64,000 bases of DNA, taken from Parundibacterium terreum (lineage in GTDB: Bacteria; Pseudomonadota; Gammaproteobacteria; Burkholderiales; Burkholderiaceae_D). This document shows positions 39,206 through 47,836 of the stretch, one piece after another. The stretch covers positions 1,116,001 to 1,180,000 of the forward strand of contig NZ_BMED01000002.1 in NCBI RefSeq assembly GCF_014636315.1. The letters run 5' to 3'. Made by a program: the position numbers and the translations under genes. Each line of letters begins with the position of its first letter. The first letter of the stretch is position 1. The notes beneath the pieces are model-generated. The model was not told where the DNA came from, did no database searches, and was given only the letters and a program-made list of their open reading frames with translations.

Positions 39206-41359
39206 ATGATGATTATGACTAAAGACCCCTACCGCTATTTCAGGATAGAAGCACGTGAACTGCTCGATCAGTTGAGCGCGGGTGTGCTTGACCTGGAAAA
39301 ATCCGGAACGACAGAAAAAGTCTTGCTACTGTTCCGGCTTGCGCACACGCTGAAAGGCGCAGCGCATGTGGTCAGGCAAGCTGAAATCGCCAATCTTGCA
39401 CATGCGATGGAAGATGCGCTGTCTCCATACAGGCAAGACGGCACGACGATACCACGTGCAATATTCGATGGCCTGCTTGCCGGCCTGGACCGGATTTCGG
39501 TATTGCTGAACATGCTTCAGCCGGCCGAGGAAAACACTTCGCGATCAACACAGGATGCTTTGCAACAAACTGGATCGCAGCAGTTGCAAGACCAGGCTCT
39601 GGATGGCAAGCCAGGCAGTGCTGCAAGCACGACGGCGACGCGCATTGCCCGCACCGACGTCAGCGTCATAGACGCGCTGCTGGAAGGCATCGCGGAAGTG
39701 AGCGGAGAACTGAGCAATATGAAGCGCCTGAATGCCTCGGTCAGCCACATTCGTGAACTGTTCTTCAGTTTTACCGCGCAGCTCGCGGTGCAAAACCGCA
39801 AGGAGCAGGGGCATCAAGCCAGCCCGGCCGCCCTGGCAAAAGTGGCAGGTCTGGCAGAAGGCCTGCGCACGCTGATCGTTTCTGCCGAGCGCAATATCGC
39901 GGCCAGCACCGAAAGCATGGAAAGGGAGCTGCGCCAGGTACATGACACTGCGGAAAGGCTACGCCTGATCCCGGTAGCAAGTATCTTCCCCACTCTGGAA
40001 CGCAGCACCAGGGACGCCGCCAACAGCCTGGCGAAAAAGGTGGTACTGGACGCAGGCGGCGGGGACATACGCCTGGACGGCCAGGTGCTGGACGTGATAC
40101 AGAGCGCTCTGGTTCAGATTATCCGCAATGCGGTAGCGCACGGCATAGAAAACCCGGCGGAGCGCAAGGCAGCCGGCAAACCGGTGGCCGGGAAAATTTT
40201 GCTGGAAGTGACACGCCGCGGCAACCTGTTGTCCTTCGTCTGTTCCGACGACGGCCGCGGCATCGATGCCGATGCAGTCCGGCGCGCCATCGTGCGCAAG
40301 GAATTGGCCGCGGGAACCATGAATGAAAAAATGGAGCGGGAAATAGAGGCACTGAGCACACCCGATTTGCTGGCGATCCTGATGAAAGGCGGCATCAGCA
40401 CGGCCAAGACTGTGACAGAGCTGGCTGGCCGCGGCGTCGGCCTCGATCTGGTCAGAAGCCTGATGCAGCAGGCGGACGGAGAAATACTGACCAGCACGGT
40501 GGCGGGCAAAGGCACTCGCATGGAAATGCTGGTGCCCGTATCGCTAGCCTCCTTGCAGGCGCTGATCGTGGAATCTGCGGGCCAGTCGCTGGCGATACCG
40601 CTGGACGCAGTCAGCGGCACACTGCGCGTGGCGGCAAAAGATATCGTGCGCGCGGAACAGGGGCGGCTGATCCTGTATCAGGAAGTACTGATTCCGCTGA
40701 TCACACTCTCGCTGGCCGAGCGCAGGCACTCAACACGAGCAACGGCACCTGCCATCCTGTCGGTGGTAGTCATACGCACCGCCGCCGGGCTGACAGCAGT
40801 CGCCGTCGACAAGCTGTGCGGCACGGAGTCCATCGTATTGCGCCCGCTACCGACACTGGCTCCCGCCAGTGCCATGGTGTCGGCAAGCTTTCTGGACCAC
40901 CAGGGCAATCCGCAACTGGTGCTCAACCCCGACATGCTGGTCTCCGGCATGAACGCTGCCGCCGCGCATGCAGGGAACTTCCCGGCCCCGCTATTGCCTA
41001 TTCTGGTGATTGATGATTCGCTGACCACACGCATGCTGGAAAGTAGCATCCTCGAAGCAGCCGGCTTCGACGTCGCCCTAGCGGCATCCGCCGAGGAAGG
41101 CCTGGAGATGGCCAGGAACAACCGCTATGCACTGTTTTTGGTGGATCTGGAAATGCCGGGCATGAACGGTTTCCAATTCATCACACAGGTGCGCGCCGAC
41201 GCGATATTGCACGCCATTCCCTGCATCCTGGTGACTTCGCGTGATGCGGAAGAAGACAAGCTGCAGGCGAAGCAGGCGGGAGCAGACGCCTATATCGTCA
41301 AAGGGGAATTCAATCAGGTCGAATTCCTGCAAAAAATCAAACAACTGGTGCAGGGATGA
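39206..41359 (+). CDS. cheA: CheA-type histidine kinase with C-terminal receiver
   Basis: 717 residues. A P1/Hpt domain with phosphorylatable histidine in L-A-H-T-L-K-G-A-A (about residue 48), a linker, a helical dimerisation region (about 150-270), HATPase with I-I-R-N-A-V-A-H-G-I-E, S-D-D-G-R-G-I-D and G-R-G-V-G-L-D-L-V-R, then a CheW-like P5 domain (about 430-570) and a REC domain (about 597-717, V-I-D-D-S, D-L-E-M-P-G). The receiver fusion is typical of FrzE/WspE-like alternative systems and may act as phosphate sink or output. The P2 domain that docks CheY is not evident. Overlaps cheB by 4 bases. Confidence 0.94.
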   Translation: MMIMTKDPYRYFRIEARELLDQLSAGVLDLEKSGTTEKVLLLFRLAHTLKGAAHVVRQAEIANLAHAMEDALSPYRQDGTTIPRAIFDGLLAGLDRISVLLNMLQPAEENTSRSTQDALQQTGSQQLQDQALDGKPGSAASTTATRIARTDVSVIDALLEGIAEVSGELSNMKRLNASVSHIRELFFSFTAQLAVQNRKEQGHQASPAALAKVAGLAEGLRTLIVSAERNIAASTESMERELRQVHDTAERLRLIPVASIFPTLERSTRDAANSLAKKVVLDAGGGDIRLDGQVLDVIQSALVQIIRNAVAHGIENPAERKAAGKPVAGKILLEVTRRGNLLSFVCSDDGRGIDADAVRRAIVRKELAAGTMNEKMEREIEALSTPDLLAILMKGGISTAKTVTELAGRGVGLDLVRSLMQQADGEILTSTVAGKGTRMEMLVPVSLASLQALIVESAGQSLAIPLDAVSGTLRVAAKDIVRAEQGRLILYQEVLIPLITLSLAERRHSTRATAPAILSVVVIRTAAGLTAVAVDKLCGTESIVLRPLPTLAPASAMVSASFLDHQGNPQLVLNPDMLVSGMNAAAAHAGNFPAPLLPILVIDDSLTTRMLESSILEAAGFDVALAASAEEGLEMARNNRYALFLVDLEMPGMNGFQFITQVRADAILHAIPCILVTSRDAEEDKLQAKQAGADAYIVKGEFNQVEFLQKIKQLVQG

Positions 41360-42447
41360 AAAAACTACGCATACTTGTCGTGGAAGACTCTTTGACTGTG
41401 CGCAAGCGCCTGGTCGAAGTGCTGAGCAGCGATCCTCAGATGGAGGTGATTGCAGAGGCAGAGGACGGAAAGCAGGCGATCTCGCTATGCCAGGAGTTGC
41501 GCCCTGATGTCATCACCCTGGACATGATGCTGCCGGTCATGAGCGGCCTGGCCGCCACCGAATACATCATGGCGCATTGCCCCACGCCGATACTGGTCGT
41601 CTCGTCGTCCACGAATCGCGGCGAATTATTTAAAACCTACGAGGCGCTGGCTGCGGGCGCTGTCGACGTCATGGAAAAACCGCATGCCGACGATATTGCA
41701 GGCGATTGGGAACAACGCCTGCTAAGTACCGTGCGACTGGTTTCACGAGTCCGTGTGATTACCCATCTGCGCGCACGCCTGAGCAACGCGATTACGGAAT
41801 ACCAGGCAAGCACACCCAAGCCCGATGAAAACGGGGATCCGGCAGTAACGCCAGCATCAAGCGGCAAGCCCTGCGACCTGATCGCCATAGGCGCATCTAC
41901 CGGCGGGCCCAAGGCTGTGGTGCAGATACTCCAGGCCCTGCCCGCTGATTTCCCTGTCCCGGTGCTGATAGTGGTGCACATAGGCGAACCATTCGGCGCC
42001 GCCTTTGCCGACTGGCTGGATGGGCAAAGCAAGAGCCGGGTAAAAATTGCAGTCGACGGCCAGTCATTGACCCGAGGCGTCTTCATGGCGCCGCCGGCGC
42101 GGCACATGGTCGTCAGGAATAACAAGATCCATCTCGAGAATGGACCGGAACGCCACTCCTGCAAACCTTCGGTTGATGTACTGTTTGAATCCCTAGCGGC
42201 AGACTATGCCGGCGGCCTGGCCGCAGCACTATTGACCGGCATGGGAAGCGACGGCGCCCGCGGCCTGCTCGCGATCAGGCGCAGAGGCGGAATGACGATA
42301 GCGCAGGACGAAGCCAGTTCCGTTGTGTATGGCATGCCGCGCGAAGCAGCACATCTGGGCGCGGCACAACACATACTGCCGCTTTCCAATATCGGTCCCA
42401 CCCTGGTCAAGTTCGCCCAGGGCAGGAGAACGGAGGGTCAGCCATGA
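41356..42447 (+). CDS. cheB: CheB-type receptor methylesterase/deamidase
   Basis: 363 residues. Receiver domain (about 1-125: V-V-E-D-S, I-T-L-D-M-M-L-P, A-V-D-V-M-E-K-P) joined to the esterase domain (about 170-360), with the catalytic serine in I-G-A-S-T-G-G-P, histidine in V-V-H-I-G-E-P-F and aspartate in G-M-G-S-D-G-A-R-G-L. The first histidine motif normally reads H-M-P, and here is H-I-G. Balances CheR by removing methyl groups after phosphorylation by CheA. Overlaps both neighbours by 4 bases. Confidence 0.95.
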   Translation: MKKLRILVVEDSLTVRKRLVEVLSSDPQMEVIAEAEDGKQAISLCQELRPDVITLDMMLPVMSGLAATEYIMAHCPTPILVVSSSTNRGELFKTYEALAAGAVDVMEKPHADDIAGDWEQRLLSTVRLVSRVRVITHLRARLSNAITEYQASTPKPDENGDPAVTPASSGKPCDLIAIGASTGGPKAVVQILQALPADFPVPVLIVVHIGEPFGAAFADWLDGQSKSRVKIAVDGQSLTRGVFMAPPARHMVVRNNKIHLENGPERHSCKPSVDVLFESLAADYAGGLAAALLTGMGSDGARGLLAIRRRGGMTIAQDEASSVVYGMPREAAHLGAAQHILPLSNIGPTLVKFAQGRRTEGQP

Positions 42448-44642
42448 GCATCTCACGTCCGACCATACTGATCGTGGACGACAGCCTGACTGTGCGCGCC
42501 GACCTGGAGGAGGCATTTTCAGACAAGGAATTCCAGGTCATTCTGTGTTCCAATGCCAGCCAGGCCCGCGCTGCACTGGCGAAGGAAATGCCGGAGCTGG
42601 CCATCCTTGACGTGATATTGCCGGATGGCGACGGCACCGATCTGCTAAAAGAAATCCGTGCGATGGCGACAGGCGCGGAGCTTCCCGTGCTGATGCTGTC
42701 CACCGAAGCGGAAGTGAAGGACAGGATACGCGGCCTGACCCTGGGTGCGACAGACTACGTCGGCAAACCTTACGACCGCGATTACCTGGTCGCGCGCGCC
42801 ATCGAGCTGCTGGGCAGTCCATCATCCGCGACGCAGAAAGTTTCGGTATTAATTATCGACGACAGCATCACTTTCCGGGAAAGGCTGGCTGAAGAGCTGC
42901 GCAATGCCGGCTACGAAGTGATCAGCGTATCCAGCGGGGAAGAAGGCTTGCGCAGGGCCGCCGCCAACCGCCCTTCCATAGTGATTACCGATGGCGTGCT
43001 GCCCGGTATAGACGGCCCTACAGTGGTTCGCAAGCTGCGACTGGACGAAGCCCTGCGCAAGATTCCGTGCATCCTGCTGACCGGCTCGCATGACCGCATT
43101 GCCGAGCTGCACGCACTGGATTCTGGGGCTGATGCCTTTGTGCGCAAGAATGAAGACTTTGGCATGATGCTGGCGCGCGTCGCGGCCGTATTACGCGGAG
43201 CGGCCGGTGCGGCTTTTGAAAAGCAGACGGAGAGCCTGCTCGGCGCAAAGAAAATCCTGGCCGTGGATGACAGCCTGACATATCTGAACGAGCTGGGATC
43301 CATCTTGCGCGGCGAAGGCTATGACGTGATCCTGGCGCGCTCCGGCGAAGAGGCGCTGGAAATGGTGGCGGTGCAGGCGATAGACTGCATCCTGCTGGAC
43401 CGTCTGATGCCGGGACTGAGCGGCACCGAGACCTGCCGCCGCATCAAGGCTTCCGCTCCGCTGTCGGACATTCCCATCATCATGCTGACGGCGACCGACG
43501 ACCAGGACTCGATGATAGAAGGGCTAAGCAGCGGGGCCGACGACTATGTGCTGAAATCCAGCGAGGTGGAAGTGCTCAAGGCGAGGGTCAGGGTGCAGTT
43601 GCGCCGCAAGCAGTCGGAAGACCAGAGCCGCCGCATACGCAAGGAATTGCTCAGCAAGGAGCTGGACGCTGCCGATGCTCGCGCCTCCAAGGAACTGGCA
43701 GATAGCCGCGCCGAACTGTTGGCGATTCTGGAACAAAAGAATGAGGCTCTGGCCACGGTCAACGATGAACTGGTAGAGCACCAGCGCCAGATCGCGGAAA
43801 AAAATCGCCAGTTGGAATTGGCCAGCCATCTGAAGTCGGAATTCCTGGCCAATATGTCGCACGAACTGCGCACGCCGCTGAACGCCATCATCGGCTTTTC
43901 TGAACTATTGAAAGACGGCTTGCAGGGAGCGCTGAACGAACCGCAACGCTCCAGCGTTGTTGAAATCTACCAGGGCGGCACACATCTGCTGTCGCTGATC
44001 AACGATGTGCTGGATCTTTCCAAAGTAGAGGCCGGCCAGATGACGCTGGACCTGGAGCCGGTGAATATCGCCTCCATGCTGCAATCCAGCCTCAGCATCG
44101 TCAAGGAAAAAGCCCATCACCGCGGCATTCAATTAAAGCTGGATATTGCCGATGAACTGACCGGAGAGCAGGCCCGGCGTGTGACTGCCGACATCCGAAA
44201 ATTGAAACAGATAGTCTATAACCTGCTATCGAACGCAGTGAAATTTACGGCGGAACGTGGACATATTGTGATCCAGGCGAAGCTGGTAAAGCGGGATCAG
44301 GTATCGGCACAGGCGCTTGCCCATCCAGCAGCCGCGGCAGCAGCCACAACCGCTGCAACCACAGAAATGCAATTGCGGCTATTGCCGCTGCCTGCGAATG
44401 ATTACGGCGACTTCCTGCAGATAGGCGTCACCGACAATGGCAAAGGAATTGCCAGCGAAGATCTGCAAGAGTTATTTCAGCCCTTTGTGCAACTGGAAAC
44501 GCCGTTGACCAAGAAACATGAGGGCACCGGTCTTGGCCTTGCACTGATCAAGCGCCTGGCAGAATTGCACGGAGGTACGGTGGCGGTTGCCAGCGCAGTA
44601 GACCAGGGCTCCTGCTTCACGGTGTGGCTGCCTTCACGCTGA
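42444..44642 (+). CDS. Hybrid sensor kinase with three N-terminal receiver domains
   Basis: 732 residues. REC1 about 7-120 (I-V-D-D-S, L-D-V-I-L-P-D), REC2 about 132-250 (I-I-D-D-S, T-D-G-V-L-P-G), REC3 about 270-385 (A-V-D-D-S, L-D-R-L-M-P-G). Each keeps its acceptor aspartate. Then a coiled coil (about 390-460), HisKA with F-L-A-N-M-S-H-E-L-R-T-P-L-N, and HATPase with N-L-L-S-N-A-V-K-F-T, D-N-G-K-G-I and G-T-G-L-G-L-A-L. An Ala/Thr-rich insert (about 625-650) separates the N box from the G1 box. No sensor or membrane part, so its input is probably phosphate from CheA. It replaces CheY as the operon's likely output, and its own target is not in the window. Confidence 0.93.
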   Translation: MSISRPTILIVDDSLTVRADLEEAFSDKEFQVILCSNASQARAALAKEMPELAILDVILPDGDGTDLLKEIRAMATGAELPVLMLSTEAEVKDRIRGLTLGATDYVGKPYDRDYLVARAIELLGSPSSATQKVSVLIIDDSITFRERLAEELRNAGYEVISVSSGEEGLRRAAANRPSIVITDGVLPGIDGPTVVRKLRLDEALRKIPCILLTGSHDRIAELHALDSGADAFVRKNEDFGMMLARVAAVLRGAAGAAFEKQTESLLGAKKILAVDDSLTYLNELGSILRGEGYDVILARSGEEALEMVAVQAIDCILLDRLMPGLSGTETCRRIKASAPLSDIPIIMLTATDDQDSMIEGLSSGADDYVLKSSEVEVLKARVRVQLRRKQSEDQSRRIRKELLSKELDAADARASKELADSRAELLAILEQKNEALATVNDELVEHQRQIAEKNRQLELASHLKSEFLANMSHELRTPLNAIIGFSELLKDGLQGALNEPQRSSVVEIYQGGTHLLSLINDVLDLSKVEAGQMTLDLEPVNIASMLQSSLSIVKEKAHHRGIQLKLDIADELTGEQARRVTADIRKLKQIVYNLLSNAVKFTAERGHIVIQAKLVKRDQVSAQALAHPAAAAAATTAATTEMQLRLLPLPANDYGDFLQIGVTDNGKGIASEDLQELFQPFVQLETPLTKKHEGTGLGLALIKRLAELHGGTVAVASAVDQGSCFTVWLPSR

Positions 44643-44666
44643 TTCTTGAAAGCTGCCCAACCACGA

Positions 44667-45743
44667 TTACAGGCGCCTGGTCGTCTCGGGATCAAACCAG
44701 TGTACGGTTTCCGGCGCGAAGCCTGCGGTGGTCTTTTGGCCGGCCTCCACCGCAGTACCGGTGGGCGTGCGTATCACAAGCTGCTGGCCGCCGCAGACGC
44801 CATGCACCAGCAGATCCGCGCCGAGTGCCTCTACCATCTCCACTTCCAGCGGCAAGCCCGGCATGCCGAGGAACAGGTGCTCGGGCCTGACACCCAAGAC
44901 CAGATCACGGCTGGCCACCTTGTCGGCATCTGCCTTCAGCAATGGCAAGCTGACGACCGTGCCACCTAACAATATCTGCCGGCCATCATCGGCAACTTTG
45001 CCGCGCATTAAATTCATCGGCGGGGAACCGATGAAGCTGGCAACGAAGGTCGTCGCCGGTGTGCCGTACACTTCTGCCGGTGTGCCTATCTGCTCGGCGC
45101 GCCCGCCATTCATCACGATCATGCGCTGGCCCAGCGTCATCGCCTCGACCTGGTCATGCGTCACATACAGGCTCGTCGTGCCCAGCGTGCGGTGCATCTT
45201 CTGGATCTCCAATCGCATCTGTACGCGCAATTTCGCATCCAGGTTGGACAAAGGCTCATCAAACAGGAAGACCGCCGGCTCGCGCACGATAGCGCGCCCC
45301 ATCGCCACCCGCTGGCGCTGCCCACCGGACAGCTGGCGCGGCGTCCTCTGCAGCAACTCACCCAACTCCAGTATCTTGGCCGCTTTCTGCACCCGCGTCT
45401 CTATATCGTCCTTGGAAAAGCCGCGTATCTTCAGCCCGTACGCCATGTTCTGGTACACCGTCATATGCGGATATAGGGCATAGTTCTGGAACACCATCGC
45501 AATATCCCTGTCCTTGGGTTCCAGCTCATTCACTACCCGGTCGCCTATCACCACGTCGCCGGAAGTAATCTCTTCCAGCCCCGCAACCATGCGCAGCAAA
45601 GTAGACTTTCCGCAACCGGACGGCCCTACCATCACTATGAATTCACCATGCGCAATATCAATGGATATCCCATGGATAACAGCAACCGCCTTATCGCCCT
45701 TGCCGTAGGTTTTTTTTACGTCTTTTAAATGAACTTGAGCCAT
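44667..45743 (-). CDS. ugpC: sn-Glycerol-3-phosphate ABC transporter ATP-binding protein
   Basis: 358 residues (E. coli 356). Walker [11 protein letters not shown], signature [14 protein letters not shown], Walker [10 protein letters not shown], and a C-terminal TOBE-type regulatory domain (about 240-358) as in MalK/UgpC. Powers import of glycerol-3-phosphate and glycerophosphodiesters. Last gene of ugpB-ugpA-ugpE-ugpC. Ends 24 bases from the convergent hybrid kinase gene with no visible terminator. Confidence 0.95.
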   Translation of the reverse strand: MAQVHLKDVKKTYGKGDKAVAVIHGISIDIAHGEFIVMVGPSGCGKSTLLRMVAGLEEITSGDVVIGDRVVNELEPKDRDIAMVFQNYALYPHMTVYQNMAYGLKIRGFSKDDIETRVQKAAKILELGELLQRTPRQLSGGQRQRVAMGRAIVREPAVFLFDEPLSNLDAKLRVQMRLEIQKMHRTLGTTSLYVTHDQVEAMTLGQRMIVMNGGRAEQIGTPAEVYGTPATTFVASFIGSPPMNLMRGKVADDGRQILLGGTVVSLPLLKADADKVASRDLVLGVRPEHLFLGMPGLPLEVEMVEALGADLLVHGVCGGQQLVIRTPTGTAVEAGQKTTAGFAPETVHWFDPETTRRL

Positions 45744-45762
45744 TTTTCACATTACTGTTAAG

Positions 45763-45879
45763 GGAACTTTAGAAATCGTAGCGAGCGGGTCAAGGTCAAG
45801 CCGAGAAGCGCAACCGTACGCATGTACGGTGAGCATCGCCGGCTTGAGATTGGCCCGCGCAGTAGATTTATAAAGTTCC
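45763..45879 (-). repeat. Dispersed stem-loop repeat, copy 2 (between ugpE and ugpC)
   Basis: Arms 45763-45777 and 45865-45879 are complementary over 15 bases with one mismatch. The core contains GTAGCGAGC, then TACGCATGTACGGTGAGCAT, and GCGCAGTAG at the far end. It starts 4 bases after the ugpE stop. Its core is clearly related to the one at 47726-47834, while the outer arms differ in sequence but remain self-complementary. Confidence 0.8.
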
Positions 45880-45882
45880 TGA

Positions 45883-46734
45883 TTACTTCTCGGAATCTAC
45901 TAGTCCCTTTACAAACCATTTCTGCATAAGGATCACCACCATCGCCGGCGGCAGCATTGCCAGCAGCAGAGTCGCCATCACCATATTCCACTCCACCGCG
46001 GCATCGCCACCGGCAATCATGCGCCTTATGCCGACGCCTATCGGGTACATGCCCTGCTCTGTAGAGATCAGCAGCGGCCACAAATACTGGTTCCAGCCGT
46101 AGATGAACATGATGACAAACAGTGCTACCACATTGGTGCGCGACAGTGGCCACAACACATCCTTGAAGAAGCGCAGCGGGCCCGCGCCGTCTATGCGCGC
46201 CGCTTCCGCCAGTTCATCCGGTACAGTCAGGAAAAATTGCCGGAACAGGAAGGTCGCAGTCGCGGATGCTATCAGCGGTATCGTCAGGCCTGCATAACTG
46301 TTCAGCATGCCAAGGTCGGAAACCACCTTGTAGGTTGGTGTAATGCGCACTTCCACCGGCAGCATCAGCGTAACAAAGATCATCCAAAAAAACAGGCTGC
46401 GACCGGGAAAGCGGAAATACACCATCGCAAACGCCGACAGCATGGAAATGCTGATCTTGCCAATCGCAATGATCAATGCGGAAGCCAGGCTGATCCACAG
46501 CATCCTGAGCACAGGCCCGGCACTGACATTGCCGCTGGCGCCGGACTGCAGCACCGCCGACAGGTTATTAAATAGCTGATCGCCGGGTATCAGCGACAAG
46601 GGCGCAAGTGCGGCCTGCTCTGCCGTCTGCGAGCTGGCCACCAGCGCGATATAGATGGGAAAGGCCACGATCATGACACCCAGTATCAACACCAGGTGGC
46701 TGATCATGTCCAGAACCGGACGCCGCTCAATCAT
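45883..46734 (-). CDS. ugpE: sn-Glycerol-3-phosphate ABC transporter permease UgpE
   Basis: 283 residues (E. coli 281). Six predicted membrane helices. The EAA loop that contacts UgpC reads E-L-A-E-A-A-R-I-D-G-A-G-P-L-R-F-F-K-D-V-L-W-P-L. N-terminus R-P-V-L-D-M-I-S-H-L-V-L-I-L-G. The start has AAGG 10 bases upstream. The gap to ugpA is almost entirely a 13-bp tandem array. Confidence 0.95.
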   Translation of the reverse strand: MIERRPVLDMISHLVLILGVMIVAFPIYIALVASSQTAEQAALAPLSLIPGDQLFNNLSAVLQSGASGNVSAGPVLRMLWISLASALIIAIGKISISMLSAFAMVYFRFPGRSLFFWMIFVTLMLPVEVRITPTYKVVSDLGMLNSYAGLTIPLIASATATFLFRQFFLTVPDELAEAARIDGAGPLRFFKDVLWPLSRTNVVALFVIMFIYGWNQYLWPLLISTEQGMYPIGVGIRRMIAGGDAAVEWNMVMATLLLAMLPPAMVVILMQKWFVKGLVDSEK

Positions 46735-46744
46735 GTTTGACCTT

Positions 46745-46796
46745 CATGATTTACTTTCATGATTTACTTTCATGATTTACTTTCATGCTTCACTTT
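46745..46796 (-). repeat. 13-bp tandem array between ugpA and ugpE
   Basis: Three identical units CATGATTTACTTT (46745-46757, 46758-46770, 46771-46783) and one variant (46784-46796, CATGCTTCACTTT), read on the plus strand. In the mRNA sense each unit supplies an ATG. The array spans from the ugpA stop codon to 10 bases before the ugpE start, inside the ugpE translation-initiation region. Confidence 0.95.
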
Positions 46797-47680
46797 CACG
46801 AATATTGCACTTTCTTTTCTACATACTTGAATTGCACAACGGTGAGTATGATGACTATGCTCATCAGTATCACCGACTGCGCAGCCGCGCTACCAAGATC
46901 ACCGCCCTTGAAGCCGTCATTGAATACCTTGAACACCAGGATCTCGGTATCCTTGCCCGGCCCGCCCTGCGTGGTGGCTTCCACAATGGCGAAAGTATCG
47001 AAAAAGGAATACACGATATTGACGACCAGCAGGAAGAATGATGTCGGCGACAGCAAGGGAAATACGATGGTGGCAAAACGGCGTACCGGGCCGGCGCCGT
47101 CTATCGCAGCAGCCTCGATCAGGGACTTGGGTATTGCCTGCAGGCCGGCCAGGAAAAACAGGAAGTTGTAACTGATCTGCTTCCACACCGCCGCCAGCAC
47201 GATCAGTATCATCGCGTGCCTGCCGTTGAGCAGGTTGTTCCACTCTATGCCCATATGGCGCAGTGCATGTGCGACGACACCCAGTGTGGGATTCAATAAA
47301 AACATCCACAGCACGCCAACCACAACCGGCGACACCGCATACGGCAGTATCAGAAAGGTTTTATATAAAGTGGCACCGCGCACTATGCGGTCCGCAAACA
47401 CTGCCAGCACCAGGGAAATCGCCAACCCCAGAAAAGCGACCAGTACCGAGAACAGCGCCGTTGTCTGAAACGATGCCAGATAGCTGGGATCGGCAAACAA
47501 GGCTTTGAAATTATCAAACCAGACAAAGTCGGTAGACATGCCGAACGCGTCCTGCAATAGCATGGACTGATACAGCGCCTGCACCGCCGGCCAAAAGAAA
47601 AAAACAATAGTCACAATAATCTGCGGCGCGACCAGCAAATACGGCAGCCATGCAGATCGAAAACGAGCGCGTTTTTCCAA
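46796..47680 (-). CDS. ugpA: sn-Glycerol-3-phosphate ABC transporter permease UgpA
   Basis: 294 residues from TTG 47680, equal to the family length (E. coli 295) and aligning [13 protein letters not shown] with the usual N-terminus. A longer in-frame start at 47776 would run through the repeat element and was rejected. Six membrane helices. EAA loop [18 protein letters not shown] weak TTG start may lower its level relative to UgpB. Partner of UgpE in the membrane. Confidence 0.92.
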   Translation of the reverse strand: MEKRARFRSAWLPYLLVAPQIIVTIVFFFWPAVQALYQSMLLQDAFGMSTDFVWFDNFKALFADPSYLASFQTTALFSVLVAFLGLAISLVLAVFADRIVRGATLYKTFLILPYAVSPVVVGVLWMFLLNPTLGVVAHALRHMGIEWNNLLNGRHAMILIVLAAVWKQISYNFLFFLAGLQAIPKSLIEAAAIDGAGPVRRFATIVFPLLSPTSFFLLVVNIVYSFFDTFAIVEATTQGGPGKDTEILVFKVFNDGFKGGDLGSAAAQSVILMSIVIILTVVQFKYVEKKVQYS

Positions 47681-47725
47681 GCGAAATCCAAAATGAAAAT
47701 TAATGAAAACAGCTAGCTGGTAAGG

Positions 47726-47834
47726 GGCCAGAAACCGTAGCGAGCCGTTCGAGTTTGCGCCGAGAAGCACAGCCATACAGACGTACGGCGAGCATCACAG
47801 GCGAAAAATCGGATGGCGCAGTAGGTTTATGGCC
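47726..47834 (-). repeat. Dispersed stem-loop repeat, copy 3 (between ugpB and ugpA)
   Basis: Arms 47726-47736 and 47824-47834 are complementary (one mismatch in 11). The core shares GTAGCGAGC, CGAGAAGC, GTACGGCGAGCATC and GCGCAGTAG with copy 2. It begins 2 bases after the ugpB stop and may form a 3' stabilising structure between the binding-protein and permease genes, a role suggested for hairpins in other ABC operons. Confidence 0.8.
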
Positions 47835-47836
47835 GC

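Noticed and set aside
47681..47776. Longer N-terminus for UgpA
   Set aside because: It would translate through the stem-loop repeat and give a 326-residue protein with a non-family N-terminus; the TTG at 47680 gives the expected 294 residues.
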